From positions 31,492 to 95,491 of IMG/VR virus record IMGVR_UViG_3300044644_000679: a DNA stretch of 64,000 nt; one strand, written 5' to 3'. The notes beneath the pieces were generated by a model. It did not search any database. It was not told the DNA's origin and saw only the letters and a list, made by a program, of their open reading frames with translations. A program made the position numbers and the translations under genes. Shown piece by piece: positions 22,350-30,574 of this stretch; the first letter of the stretch is position 1; every line of letters starts with the position of its first letter. The stretch is from a virus.

Positions 22350-22503
22350 GTAGCTTCTTTAGTTCTTCTTCATTAGATCTTAATCTTTTTAGTTCATCTT
22401 TGGCATTTAAGACATTGAAATTAGTTATAGTCCAGTATCCTGTGCTAATAGAATTCTCGCAACATTCAATCAAATAGTCTATAGGGTTAGAGTCCTTGTT
22501 CAT
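22333..22503 (-). CDS. Hypothetical protein
   Basis: 56 aa starting MNKDSNPIDYLIECCENSI behind TAGGAG. The last codons and stop are shared with the tRNA promoter (CTTGACAAGAGCCGATGA). Helical basic C-terminus (LKRLRSNEEELKKLLDKSR). Function unknown. Confidence 0.6.
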   Translation of the reverse strand: MNKDSNPIDYLIECCENSISTGYWTITNFNVLNAKDELKRLRSNEEELKKLLDKSR

Positions 22504-22927
22504 TTTTACTCCTACATGAATCACAAAGAGTGCTAATCCAACCATTTTCATTTGGACTTCCTCTGTCTCCACAAACTTCACAAATCTTATAACTCATAGC
22601 CTCTGCCATAGAAACTAATCCTTCAACATAATCATCCCCGCCACTAAAGTATATTCTAAGACCGCCAAATTTTTCTTTGATTTGATCGAACTTTACAGGA
22701 ATACAATCGTTTTTGTATTCTGGTTCAGTTTTTTGTTTATATTTTGTCTGCCAAACAATATTATTTTCGTGATTCTTAATCATAAAACAAAGAGGAGAAA
22801 TAATATCAAACCAACCATTTCCACATTCTATTCCCCATGCCATGCAACTATTTTTTATTCCAAGGTTTTTATTAGAAAAAAGTTCTGGATACTTTTCAAA
22901 CAGTTGATTTTGTAGTTCTTGATCCAT
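22487..22927 (-). CDS. Phage protein with zinc-ribbon C-terminus
   Basis: 146 aa. IKEKFGGLRIYFSGGDD followed by ICEVCGDRG and TLCDSC resembles a widespread small phage protein in which the KFGGLR segment precedes a four-Cys ribbon. Function is not known to me; the ribbon suggests a structural zinc. GGAGTAAAAT precedes the start. Confidence 0.7.
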   Translation of the reverse strand: MDQELQNQLFEKYPELFSNKNLGIKNSCMAWGIECGNGWFDIISPLCFMIKNHENNIVWQTKYKQKTEPEYKNDCIPVKFDQIKEKFGGLRIYFSGGDDYVEGLVSMAEAMSYKICEVCGDRGSPNENGWISTLCDSCRSKNEQGL

Positions 22928-22930
22928 ATT

Positions 22931-23053
22931 TTACTCCACATCATACCATTCTGGGAAAAGATCTAAATATAGTTCGCCAAATATTGGACAGTCAGTGTTT
23001 ATCTGCAAATCCAATATTGGCAAACTTTGTTCACAATCGTTAGAATCAGTCAT
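22931..23053 (-). CDS. 40-aa acidic peptide
   Basis: MTDSNDCEQSLPILDLQINT, acidic, ending FPEWYDVE. Overlaps the end of 23046-23351 by 8 bases. Function unknown. Confidence 0.5.
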   Translation of the reverse strand: MTDSNDCEQSLPILDLQINTDCPIFGELYLDLFPEWYDVE

Positions 23054-23351
23054 TACCACAACTTTTACGACAACAACTTCTAATGCCATTAAAGTCTAGA
23101 TCAACTGAAGGATTAGTATCTTCAGCATAAGCATAGAATGAATCTGAATACTGATCTAACTTAAATGTCTGAGTAAATGTATCAAATAATTCAGCCTGTC
23201 TCCCCTCATGCAATACTCTGATACCAAAGAGTGTGCTAGCAATATCATCACGGTCTAGATCATGTTCTAATACTAATCTTGCTAGAAGGTTTAGTTCTTC
23301 AGCAATATCATTCATAGCAGTTATCTTGTCTTCAAGCTTAAAGCGGTCCAT
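23046..23351 (-). CDS. Hypothetical helical protein
   Basis: 101 aa, MDRFKLEDKITAMNDIAEEL, with acidic helices and a Cys-rich end (CCRKSC). GAAAGAGG precedes the start. Function unknown. Confidence 0.6.
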   Translation of the reverse strand: MDRFKLEDKITAMNDIAEELNLLARLVLEHDLDRDDIASTLFGIRVLHEGRQAELFDTFTQTFKLDQYSDSFYAYAEDTNPSVDLDFNGIRSCCRKSCGND

Positions 23352-23544
23352 GTTGTCCTCTTTCTATTTCTTGTATTAAAGTTTCATAAAGTAAATCTGT
23401 CAAATCATCTTCTTTAATTAATTGTGGGTAATACATTCTAATGGTTTCAGAATAATCATTGTCAGGCACATATTTAGCTGGTGGACTGTAATCAACAGTC
23501 GGTATTGTGGAACTAATGATTATTAATGAACCTAACTTGATCAT
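23338..23544 (-). CDS. Hypothetical protein
   Basis: 68 aa, MIKLGSLIIISSTIPTVDYS: a short hydrophobic N-terminus (possible weak signal or anchor) then an acidic helical part. ATGA coupling with 23541-23873. Confidence 0.55.
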   Translation of the reverse strand: MIKLGSLIIISSTIPTVDYSPPAKYVPDNDYSETIRMYYPQLIKEDDLTDLLYETLIQEIERGQHGPL

Positions 23545-23873
23545 GTATAACGCCTAGAATATTCACCCTGTATATCACTAATAAAGTCGGGATTGTCAGT
23601 AGCATCTGGCCCAAGAATATATTCCTGCGGAACATGCTTGTAAACTCCCTTTTGCTTTGCCTCTTCCCAATCAAGACAACCAAATCTACTCCAATAAAGA
23701 TACTTGAAACCCTCATAACTTTTAGTTTCCATAAGCATCTTCTCTACCAATATACAAAGCTTCTGCTTAGTTGACTGAGGAATTCTGGTTGAAAGCATAT
23801 CATTAACTGTATTCTTGATATGTTCAAGGAATTCTACAGATACTTGCTTTCTTTTCTTATTTGCAATCTTCAT
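23541..23873 (-). CDS. Hypothetical protein
   Basis: 110 aa starting MKIANKKRKQVSVEFLEHIK behind TTGGAGGAA. Basic N-terminus. The segment WSRFGCLDWEEAKQKGVYKH is distinctive. No family recognised. Confidence 0.6.
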   Translation of the reverse strand: MKIANKKRKQVSVEFLEHIKNTVNDMLSTRIPQSTKQKLCILVEKMLMETKSYEGFKYLYWSRFGCLDWEEAKQKGVYKHVPQEYILGPDATDNPDFISDIQGEYSRRYT

Positions 23874-23874
23874 A

Positions 23875-24054
23875 TTATTCCTCCAAAGCTGACTCATTAA
23901 TAGTTATACTAGGAAACCATTCCTTATCGTTAACCTTGAATTCATCAATACCCGCCTCATATTCTGATCCATTAGCAAAATCATAAACATACGCAACATC
24001 GCCGTGTATGTTAGGGTGTTTGTCAATATATTCTTTTATTTCGCCCCAAGTCAT
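23875..24054 (-). CDS. 59-aa protein, paralogue of 24059-24229
   Basis: MTWGEIKEYIDKHPNIHGDV with VYDFANGSEYEAGIDEF; matches the neighbouring gene's MTWRELMKFI and IYDYEDGKEHEAEITEL. A tandem duplication of a small acidic domain. Function unknown. Confidence 0.65.
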   Translation of the reverse strand: MTWGEIKEYIDKHPNIHGDVAYVYDFANGSEYEAGIDEFKVNDKEWFPSITINESALEE

Positions 24055-24058
24055 TGTT

Positions 24059-24229
24059 TTATTCCTCTATGTTGTTGATTGCTAAATATGGAGTCCAACC
24101 GTCTTGCAGTAATTCCGTTATTTCTGCTTCGTGTTCTTTTCCATCTTCGTAATCATATATTTTAACTTCTTCATCTAGTGTTTCTGTATCTTGATCTGCT
24201 ATAAATTTCATCAGTTCTCGCCAAGTCAT
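24059..24229 (-). CDS. 56-aa protein, paralogue of 23875-24054
   Basis: MTWRELMKFIADQDTETLDE. AAGGAG precedes two adjacent ATG codons and the second has better spacing. First gene downstream of the promoter at 24254-24282. Confidence 0.65.
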   Translation of the reverse strand: MTWRELMKFIADQDTETLDEEVKIYDYEDGKEHEAEITELLQDGWTPYLAINNIEE

Positions 24230-24253
24230 CATAACTCCTTTGCGATTGAACGT

Positions 24254-24282
24254 ATTATACAGTATCGTCTTCCTTGTGTCAA
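24254..24282 (-). promoter_or_regulatory. Sigma70-type promoter
   Basis: -35 TTGACA, 17-bp spacer with GACGATA, -10 TATAAT. The stop codon of 24279-24554 is the TGA inside TTGACA. Confidence 0.9.
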
Positions 24283-24554
24283 GTACTTGAAGTTTCTTCT
24301 ACCGGTTCTTCAAGGTCAACCCTAGATTTATAACTACTATAACGGTTAGGGTCGGCCATTCCACTGTCTATACGATTCTTTTTTGTTACGTAAAATCCAC
24401 GATCATCCTTGCAGACTACTTCATCTGCATTAATTGAAATTGTTTTGTATTTTGATGGATCAACGATCATAGATGAATCGCTACCATATGGTGTTTTGGT
24501 TGTTACAATTGTGCCAGATTCATGCTGGCGGGCCTTAAATAGTTTTCTTGCCAT
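24279..24554 (-). CDS. Hypothetical protein
   Basis: 91 aa starting MARKLFKARQHESGTIVTTK behind AAAGGA. Basic N-terminus, beta-rich centre, acidic end (DLEEPVEETSST). No family recognised. Confidence 0.6.
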   Translation of the reverse strand: MARKLFKARQHESGTIVTTKTPYGSDSSMIVDPSKYKTISINADEVVCKDDRGFYVTKKNRIDSGMADPNRYSSYKSRVDLEEPVEETSST

Positions 24555-24879
24555 TTTTATTATCCTTTGCTGCAAAAGTCATACAATTTAAATCAGTATC
24601 CCAATAAGTGTCAATTAAATCTTTAGAAGCCATTTTAGATAAATGAACCCCTAAAACCCAATCATTTACATCAGTAAATATCTTTTGTAAAAGCTTAGTA
24701 TTTAATAAGTAATCTCCATCTCTTTCAATGGCGTGTTGTTTTATAATAGATACTATCTCACTTGGCTTTATAAAGCCAGTAAGTTGATCTAATGGTATTT
24801 CTCTATTTCTGGCAACGTCTTTGCCAATATGCTTTGCTGTCTTTTTTAAGTGTTTAATTCTAACTAGTGGGTCTTCCAT
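24535..24879 (-). CDS. Hypothetical protein
   Basis: 114 aa, MEDPLVRIKHLKKTAKHIGK, basic N-terminus, helical. Its ATG overlaps the UvdE stop as TAATG, so it is co-translated with the repair enzyme. Function unknown. Confidence 0.6.
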   Translation of the reverse strand: MEDPLVRIKHLKKTAKHIGKDVARNREIPLDQLTGFIKPSEIVSIIKQHAIERDGDYLLNTKLLQKIFTDVNDWVLGVHLSKMASKDLIDTYWDTDLNCMTFAAKDNKNGKKTI

Positions 24880-25790
24880 TATGCACCTATCAAATTGTTA
24901 GTGTAACGAGATATTGCATTATCCTTCATCTTGAGTTCAAAGTCAAGATCAAAATCTAATCCATAAGTGTTAAAAGAATTATTTGCGTAATCAGCGTGTG
25001 CTCTTGGGTTATTACCGGGACGGCTTTCGCTGTAGTGGAACAGGGGTTTATAGTCGCCCCACGTTGCATAGCAAGCGTTTATAGCCTCTTCCTCTGATAA
25101 ACCGTCTGGATGGCAGGCATGATGTAAGTAGTCGAATGTAATGGGTATGTTGGTTTTAGAATGGAATATAGAGGTAAGTTCACGTACACTCCAGCAATTT
25201 ACTTTATCATCGTTTTCGATGACAAGCCTGCTACGGCAATTGGGATCAAGAAGATTAAAACTGTTAGTAAATCTAGATATAATAGACTCATAATCGCCCG
25301 TTTTGTTGTGTACGTGTAAATTCATGGGTGATCGGTAGTCTGCTGGGCATCCTATACGATCCATGAAAGATGAATAAAAATTAAGTTCTGTAATTGTTTT
25401 GTTTGCTACATCTTTAGACAAACTTGCTAGACTATTATACTCAGATGGATGTAAAGATATCCTTACTTGATTTTGCGATATTGTATTAGCTATTGAATCA
25501 AACTCATCTTGAATATCGTCATAATTTGGTAGATTTTCTAAATATATATCTGCTTTATCATATGTAATTAATGGAAATAAGTCGCTACTTAACCTATAAG
25601 TAAGATTATTATTAGCACAATATTCTATTGTTTTATTTGTAGTTATCATGTTATTGAGTATTCTTTCGCCAAGAATAGAAAGAGCTTCGTCTTTTGGTAA
25701 AGATGAAAATCTTTTATATGTCATAGTTTGAAATGAATATCCTAAATTTTTGACATTTAAAGATATACAGCAAAGACCAATTTTATTCAT
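24879..25790 (-). CDS. uvdE: UV damage endonuclease (UvdE/UvsE family)
   Basis: 303 aa TIM-barrel repair enzyme. Diagnostic segments: NKIGLCCISLN, RISLHPSEYNSL, NLHVHNKTGDYE, RLVIENDDKVNCWSV, PITFDYLHHACHP and LFHYSESRP, supplying the His/Glu/Asp metal ligands. It nicks DNA 5' of UV photoproducts and other lesions. The likely promoter (26456-26483) is separated from it by a plus-strand HNH gene. No Shine-Dalgarno is evident. Confidence 0.92.
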   Translation of the reverse strand: MNKIGLCCISLNVKNLGYSFQTMTYKRFSSLPKDEALSILGERILNNMITTNKTIEYCANNNLTYRLSSDLFPLITYDKADIYLENLPNYDDIQDEFDSIANTISQNQVRISLHPSEYNSLASLSKDVANKTITELNFYSSFMDRIGCPADYRSPMNLHVHNKTGDYESIISRFTNSFNLLDPNCRSRLVIENDDKVNCWSVRELTSIFHSKTNIPITFDYLHHACHPDGLSEEEAINACYATWGDYKPLFHYSESRPGNNPRAHADYANNSFNTYGLDFDLDFELKMKDNAISRYTNNLIGA

Positions 25791-25837
25791 AATTTGTGTA
25801 TAGGTTAGTGTAATTTAATGTGTTCTAGGAGAGTATC

Positions 25838-26443
25838 ATGTATAATAAAGTTTGTTCAGTTTGTCAAGTAGAAAAGTCTGTTGATCATTTTGAAAAAAGA
25901 AATCATAAACCAACATATAGATGCAAAGTATGTGCGTCTCAATACCATAAAAATTATTATATTAAAAATGCAGATAAATTAAAGAATAAAACTTTAGAAT
26001 TTCGTAATAATAATCCAGAGTATATGAAAAATTGGAGAAAAAATAATGCTGAAAAAGTGACAAATCAAAAAATAAATTGGTGTCGTAAAAATAAGTATAA
26101 AATAAACGAAAATGAACGTAATAGACGTAAAAATGATATTGAATATAAAATTAAAAAAAATTTACGTAGAAGAGTCAACCAAACAATAACTAGAGACTGC
26201 AAAAGTTCTAGTACATTAGAACTGTTAGGATGTTCTACATATGATTTTTTAAAATATATGGAATCTAAATTTATAGATGGTATGAACTGGGATAATTATG
26301 GACAATGGCACATAGATCATATAAAACCATGTTCTAGTTTTGATCTAACAAATCTAGAACAACAAAAATTATGTTTTCATTATTCTAACTTGCAGCCATT
26401 GTGGGCCAAGGATAATATTAGTAAGTCTGACAAAATTATCTAG
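25838..26443 (+). CDS. HNH endonuclease inserted upstream of uvdE
   Basis: 201 aa. N-terminal zinc ribbon (CSVCQVEKSVDHFEK, then CKVCASQYHKNYY), a long Lys/Asn-rich linker, and C-terminal HNH-like core WHIDHIKPCSSFDL then HYSNLQPLWAKDN. Family known as a mobile HNH type. GGAGAG precedes the start; GTGTATAGG lies about 35 bases upstream. Very AT-rich (Asn/Lys codons), consistent with separate origin. Confidence 0.88.
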   Translation: MYNKVCSVCQVEKSVDHFEKRNHKPTYRCKVCASQYHKNYYIKNADKLKNKTLEFRNNNPEYMKNWRKNNAEKVTNQKINWCRKNKYKINENERNRRKNDIEYKIKKNLRRRVNQTITRDCKSSSTLELLGCSTYDFLKYMESKFIDGMNWDNYGQWHIDHIKPCSSFDLTNLEQQKLCFHYSNLQPLWAKDNISKSDKII

Positions 26444-26455
26444 TGTGTCTACCCT

Positions 26456-26483
26456 ATTATACTTCGACCAGAGGCATTGTCAA
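26456..26483 (-). promoter_or_regulatory. Sigma70-type promoter, probably for uvdE
   Basis: -35 TTGACA, 16-bp spacer, -10 TATAAT. It reads across the back of the HNH gene toward uvdE. Confidence 0.82.
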
Positions 26484-26496
26484 CCTTGAGTTTTTC

Positions 26497-27045
26497 TTAC
26501 TTGTAAATGAAAAGAACCATATTTGCAAACAAGAACGGAGTATTGTACTGAAAATTAAAGTTAACCGCAGGACTTTCATAGTTCCATATTAGTGGATTTT
26601 GTGAAGTTTTTTGATATGCAAATGTATTCATATTACTATGATTTGTTCTTATCCAATCATCCATTTTAGGATTATATCCTATTGGAACGCTTATTAAGCA
26701 TGAATTAGATTCTGATAAAATTCTTTGAATTGATTCAATGGCCCCATTTTCATTTATATATGAACTGCCATAATCATCCAATCCTATATGCTCCACTGTA
26801 GACAGTGATAATACATTTTTGTTATTTATATCTACTTCATGTAAATACTTCTTTATATTAGCTTTCTCATCAAACGGATCAACAACGTCATGTTTTATGT
26901 CATTGTAGTATGATGGAAGAACAGCCCCTATTTCTATTAAATTTATTTTATTTTCTGCCCATTTTCTTCCTATTGGTACTTCTATAGCTCTTTCTGTTAT
27001 GTAATTACCTTGTTCAAAAAAGTAATCTATTGGATCAATTTTCAT
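26497..27045 (-). CDS. SAM-dependent methyltransferase-like protein
   Basis: 182 aa. NLIEIGAVLPSYY (motif I region), HDVVDPFDEKAN (acidic loop) and NVLSLSTVEHIGLDDYG follow the class I fold, with the typical GxGxG replaced by GAVLP. Similar proteins appear beside phage glycosyltransferases. Substrate unknown. Confidence 0.55.
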   Translation of the reverse strand: MKIDPIDYFFEQGNYITERAIEVPIGRKWAENKINLIEIGAVLPSYYNDIKHDVVDPFDEKANIKKYLHEVDINNKNVLSLSTVEHIGLDDYGSSYINENGAIESIQRILSESNSCLISVPIGYNPKMDDWIRTNHSNMNTFAYQKTSQNPLIWNYESPAVNFNFQYNTPFLFANMVLFIYK

Positions 27046-27085
27046 TCGTTTTTTCCTTTTTAACTTTCCTAATTTATTTGAAATG

Positions 27086-27328
27086 TCATGATTGATTCTT
27101 CTTCCAACTAAACAAACTATTTAGCCAAGCTTTTCTTTTACTACAATTACACTCTTGCAAGTTAAACCATTCCTTAAATCGCTCTTCAGTAATTCCTACT
27201 GATTTTAATGCTCCTTCAACAACATCGCCCAAACCTACTACATTATTAACTACATGACTATTAGGACTGATGCCTTGGCTCTCTAATTGTTGTATTACTT
27301 GATCCATTTCTTGTTTGATGTCGCTCAT
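27086..27328 (-). CDS. Conserved-looking phage hypothetical protein
   Basis: 80 aa. GLGDVVEGALKSVGITEERF then KEWFNLQECNCSKRKAWLN resembles a small widespread phage protein with a KxWxxxxxCxCxxRKxWLN ending. Function unknown. Helical with a basic end. Confidence 0.68.
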   Translation of the reverse strand: MSDIKQEMDQVIQQLESQGISPNSHVVNNVVGLGDVVEGALKSVGITEERFKEWFNLQECNCSKRKAWLNSLFSWKKNQS

Positions 27329-27447
27329 TTTTTTCTCCCAATTGTGGGTTTTAATCCCTTTTAGTATTTTTTTCGATGGTTTTCTGTGGGTACTTTTCCA
27401 TCATTACATAAGTAATATACACTCAAAAAGGATGCTATTCTGGGATG

Positions 27448-27603
27448 TTAAAGCATATACCTACAGATACGTTTAACACCATAAAAACATATATATAATA
27501 TACATACTACAAACCATATACATAAGAGTAATAACACACTACATATTGCTACCCATAATTTTGATTTGAACGTGGATAATTCACATAAATAATAAATTTT
27601 CAT
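27448..27603 (-). CDS. 51-aa membrane protein
   Basis: MKIYYLCELSTFKSKLWVAI then a long hydrophobic stretch (VLLLLCIWFVVCILYICFY) and a basic end. AGGC upstream is a weak ribosome site. It lies in an AT-rich gap, so the call is tentative. Confidence 0.4.
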   Translation of the reverse strand: MKIYYLCELSTFKSKLWVAICSVLLLLCIWFVVCILYICFYGVKRICRYML

Positions 27604-27666
27604 ATATGCCTATTTTTCTAGAGTCTATGGGTACTAGGGTAGAGTGTAGAAGGTATATAAAGAGTA

Positions 27667-27702
27667 AGACCCACAGTAACCTTTAGGGGGCTATATGGGT
27701 CT
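27667..27702 (-). terminator. Hairpin after 27737-28003
   Basis: Stem AGACCCA/TGGGTCT with a long loop containing CCCCCT/AGG, followed by TACTCTTT. Imperfect T run. It is flanked by TATA-rich sequence at 27700-27735 with no gene. Confidence 0.45.
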
Positions 27703-27736
27703 ATTGGTATATATGTATATGTATATGGTATATATA

Positions 27737-28003
27737 CTACTCTATATTAGACAGAGCCAGTTCTATCATACTAAGGTACTGATCTAGTTGTCTAGGGGTC
27801 AATTCCTTACCATTAGCAGCAAGGGCGTGTCTATATGCTAGCCTTTCCTTAGTCTTCATCTTGGGAAGTGGGCGTAATTCTCTTAATTTTGATTTATCAG
27901 TGCAATTTACTATTTCTTTATAGGCTCTATAAGAGTCACTATCAGTATATGGTTCCTCATACAGTTCACTCATGTATAAGAAGAATTCTTTCTTTGTAAT
28001 CAT
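27737..28003 (-). CDS. Hypothetical protein
   Basis: 88 aa, MITKKEFFLYMSELYEEPYT, helical and basic in the centre (LPKMKTKERLAYRHAL). AAGGGGA precedes the start. A GGGGC/GCCCC hairpin lies 25 bases upstream. No family recognised. Confidence 0.62.
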   Translation of the reverse strand: MITKKEFFLYMSELYEEPYTDSDSYRAYKEIVNCTDKSKLRELRPLPKMKTKERLAYRHALAANGKELTPRQLDQYLSMIELALSNIE

Positions 28004-28091
28004 AGTATTTTATCCCCTTGAGATTTGGGGCGTTTTGCCCCTTATATCTATAAATAAAGATGCTAAAACATAAATATTTGAGGAATTTGAC

Positions 28092-28529
28092 CTATTTTGC
28101 ATGAACAGGAATATTGGTCTTTACTATCTTATGTGGGCTACGATACATGTTTGGAATAGTATCAGACTTGATCTCTGGTCCCATATATATATACCCAAAG
28201 CCACCATCATTAGCGTAAACAATCAAGCCATTAGTGTCTTTATTCTTAACAGTATATATACCAGCATCAGTCATGTACTGCTTATCACCATTCTCACCTA
28301 TATAATAATTACCAGATCGTCCAATGACCTTAATACGATCACCAGTAGTTAAAGACTTCCAATCTTCAATTTCCTCAAACTTCTTTACCTTCTTAACCTT
28401 AGTTGGCTTCTTACTTTTAGAAGTAGCCACGATATTGAATGGTGTATTACAATGCTTACAGGTACGTGACCTAGCACCATTAATACCATTACAACTCTTA
28501 CATAATTTCTGTCCACGCTTGACTTTCAT
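28092..28529 (-). CDS. Zinc-ribbon basic protein
   Basis: 145 aa starting MKVKRGQKLCKSCNG behind AAGGAGAC. CKSC and CKHC, 11 residues apart, form a zinc ribbon (GARSRTCKHCNTPF). A Lys-rich linker (KSKKPTKVKKVKKFEE) and a beta-barrel-like C-terminal domain (LTTGDRIKVIGRSGNYYIG) follow. Could bind nucleic acid or ribosomes, but there is no direct evidence. Confidence 0.65.
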   Translation of the reverse strand: MKVKRGQKLCKSCNGINGARSRTCKHCNTPFNIVATSKSKKPTKVKKVKKFEEIEDWKSLTTGDRIKVIGRSGNYYIGENGDKQYMTDAGIYTVKNKDTNGLIVYANDGGFGYIYMGPEIKSDTIPNMYRSPHKIVKTNIPVHAK

Positions 28530-28548
28530 TTTTGTCTCCTTCACTGAC

Positions 28549-28594
28549 TATAGCTACCTTGGCGATCTTAAAGAATTGAGTGATACACGCCAGT
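28549..28594 (-). repeat. Leader repeat, copy A
   Basis: Copy of a ~45-bp sequence (core GATCGCCA then GTAGC and ATAGTCAGTGA on the minus strand) that recurs at 28680-28720. Here it forms the leader between the promoter and the start of 28092-28529. Confidence 0.7.
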
Positions 28595-28620
28595 ATACAT
28601 CGTCTGCCATGGTTTGTCAA
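28592..28620 (-). promoter_or_regulatory. Sigma70-type promoter
   Basis: -35 TTGACA, 17-bp spacer with GACGATG, -10 TATACT. Drives 28092-28529. Confidence 0.88.
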
Positions 28621-28679
28621 CTTTAAAAAAGTTTCTACGCATATACTATTAGTATATTTATAAGTAGAAAAGCAAATCT

Positions 28680-28724
28680 CACTGACTATGGCTACTCTGG
28701 CGATCTTATTAATTAAGGTGATAC
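28680..28724 (-). repeat. Leader repeat, copy B
   Basis: Second copy of the element at 28549-28594. It covers the last codons and stop of 28713-28979 and the bases after it. A related word, CAGTCAGCGAGA, precedes the start of that gene near 29000. Confidence 0.65.
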
Positions 28725-28979
28725 AATAGATATTTTATTATTATCAGAATTGAACTTGACAAAATAACTATTGCTGATATACTTACCTTCAATACCCTCA
28801 ACATAACGCTTACTATATAGATTAACGCGCCACTTATCATCAAATACATTAAAGCACTTTGAGAATATATAATCAGTGGGCTTCTCTACGTATTCAAATA
28901 TAAAGTCACATGGTGTATATCCATAATTACTCTTCTTCACCGTAGTCTCTTCAACGTTTTCTTTTTTAATCTTTGCCAT
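28713..28979 (-). CDS. Hypothetical protein
   Basis: 88 aa, MAKIKKENVEETTVKKSNYG then aromatic beta-rich sequence (CDFIFEYVEKPTDYIFSK, WRVNLYSKRYVEG). AAGGAGATA precedes the start. No family recognised. Confidence 0.65.
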   Translation of the reverse strand: MAKIKKENVEETTVKKSNYGYTPCDFIFEYVEKPTDYIFSKCFNVFDDKWRVNLYSKRYVEGIEGKYISNSYFVKFNSDNNKISIVSP

Positions 28980-29122
28980 ATATTATCTCCTTGGTTAAAT
29001 CTCGCTGACTGTATTGCAATATGTTGATCTCAATATTTGGGGAAGTACACCCCCATTTGCCCAGCTTATATATTTGCCCTATCTTATCTATCCTGTGCAT
29101 CTTACCAAAGACACACTACCCC

Positions 29123-29151
29123 ATTGTACCATATCGACACACTCGACACAA
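29123..29151 (-). promoter_or_regulatory. Probable promoter, weak -35
   Basis: -35 TTGTGT, 17-bp spacer with GTCGATA, -10 TACAAT after TGG. The spacer word matches other promoters here. Confidence 0.55.
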
Positions 29152-29165
29152 GTACTTGAGAACAA

Positions 29166-29276
29166 ACGACTTACGTTGTCTTACTATTAGACTTGACGTA
29201 AGTACTTGGAAATAAAAGACTTATGAATGATCGCCCCGGCCCCGGTCGCCCTAAACCCTTGCTGCTAAAGGACTTA
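29166..29276. repeat. Double-hairpin boundary element R1
   Basis: Two dyads (GACTTACG.../CGTAAG and CCCTTGCTGCTAAAGGACTTA) around CGCCCCGGCCCCGG. Part of the nine-copy family described in findings. With the promoter at 29123 and the G-rich hairpin it fills the 28980-29341 gap. Confidence 0.7.
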
Positions 29277-29300
29277 CGACGAGTCAGGAGTCAGTGAGAG

Positions 29301-29337
29301 TGGGGAAGGGGGTTTCCCCCCAACCCCAACCCTCCCA
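29301..29337 (-). terminator. G-rich hairpin and quadruplex motif after the DUF932 gene
   Basis: Minus strand has GGGAGGGTTGGGGTTGGGGGG, four G runs with 1-2 nt loops, followed by AAACCCCCTTCCCCA, which pairs with the last runs. It lies 5 bases after the stop of 29342-30538 and could stop polymerase or protect the RNA 3' end. Confidence 0.6.
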
Positions 29338-29341
29338 CTAA

Positions 29342-30538
29342 CTAAGCGGTAAGAGCGAAAACCTTTTCGTAATCCTTGTCGGTGAAAGTATCAGCACGAC
29401 GCAGGATCGTTGCCCAGCGGTCTGCGGAAGTATCCAACAGACTGCCAGCGATTTCATCGAACTTCACCCAAGTCTTATTATCAAACTTCTGTCCCGCACG
29501 GGTCAGACCATTGATAATACCAAAGAGATTACGCTCTCCAGATTCCATAGTAATATACTGCTCAAGAAACTCAGTTGCTTCACGCTTGCTCAGTTTGTAA
29601 TCCGACGATACCGTAGCCACGACACCCTTCACGCTAGCCTTGCCAGTTTCCAAGGCTCGGGTAGCCAGAAACTGCTTGATACCGGGAGCAAGAAGCGGAA
29701 TCTGATCTTGGATATTATGAGCGATTTCCGTTTTCAGAACAGCGAGGTCGATATTGCCACGGTGAACGCGGCGAATCTTCTCACCCTTAGTCTGACCCCA
29801 GATGCAACCGTTCATACAGATGGCACGAAAAAGGCTAGGCGTCTGGCTAATGCGGCGAGTGCCGATTTCACAGTTGCCCACACTAATCATTCCACCATAA
29901 TCACTATCGTCAGCACCGTAGTCCATGATAGTATCGGGGATAAGGATATTACCATAGATAGTATCCTCATCGCCACGCCAGTGACTGAAACGACCGCCGG
30001 GAACAAACTCCGACAGGGTTTCCAGATACCAGCGGTTATCAACAGGAGCATATTGCTCAGTCACGAACGCACGGCAAGTACCATCCGTATATGTACGGAG
30101 TCGGAACTTCTTATCGGCTTCGATTCGACGCAGAGCATTGTTGCCAACGTATGCCATCGTGTCAGCATCGGCAAGGTCGAAATCTTCGATATTACGCATC
30201 TCACGAAGGAACGAGGACGAGGTAACACCCACGCGAACGCTAAACTGTTCAATGGCGTGGTCCGTAGGGCGAAACTCTCGTCCATCGTTCAACTTCAAAA
30301 AGAATCCTTTATCATTACCAACACAGGTAATGTTCTTACGCTCAGTCAGAATATCCTCACGGTTCTCAATAGCGACGTTGGCATCCTGCATGACCTGTTC
30401 GTAGGTCTTGGTCTTTGCCCACCAATCCTTGTGAACATGCGTACCCTTCTCAAAACCAGTGCCAGTAGCACCAGTGAGAGTACGAACAAAATCGCCTTCG
30501 CTCGGCTTGCTCTGAATCGTCAACTTATCGTAACTCAT
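29342..30538 (-). CDS. DUF932 family phage/plasmid-like protein
   Basis: 398 aa starting MSYDKLTIQSKPS behind AGGAGAT. The layout matches DUF932: HAIEQFSVRVGVTSSSFLRE, then CRAFVTEQYAPVDNRW, NCEIGTRRISQTPSLFRAI, and MNGCIWGQTKGEKIRRVHRG. The family is common on plasmids and large phages, but its biochemical role is unknown to me. Codon use is noticeably more GC-rich than the surrounding small genes. Confidence 0.82.
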   Translation of the reverse strand: MSYDKLTIQSKPSEGDFVRTLTGATGTGFEKGTHVHKDWWAKTKTYEQVMQDANVAIENREDILTERKNITCVGNDKGFFLKLNDGREFRPTDHAIEQFSVRVGVTSSSFLREMRNIEDFDLADADTMAYVGNNALRRIEADKKFRLRTYTDGTCRAFVTEQYAPVDNRWYLETLSEFVPGGRFSHWRGDEDTIYGNILIPDTIMDYGADDSDYGGMISVGNCEIGTRRISQTPSLFRAICMNGCIWGQTKGEKIRRVHRGNIDLAVLKTEIAHNIQDQIPLLAPGIKQFLATRALETGKASVKGVVATVSSDYKLSKREATEFLEQYITMESGERNLFGIINGLTRAGQKFDNKTWVKFDEIAGSLLDTSADRWATILRRADTFTDKDYEKVFALTA

Positions 30539-30574
30539 TATCAATCTCCTAGTAGTGGGTTATCAACTTCTCGT

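Noticed and set aside
27550-27580. tRNA-like word TTGATTTGAACGTGG
   Set aside because: No acceptor or anticodon stem around it; lies inside the 51-aa membrane frame.
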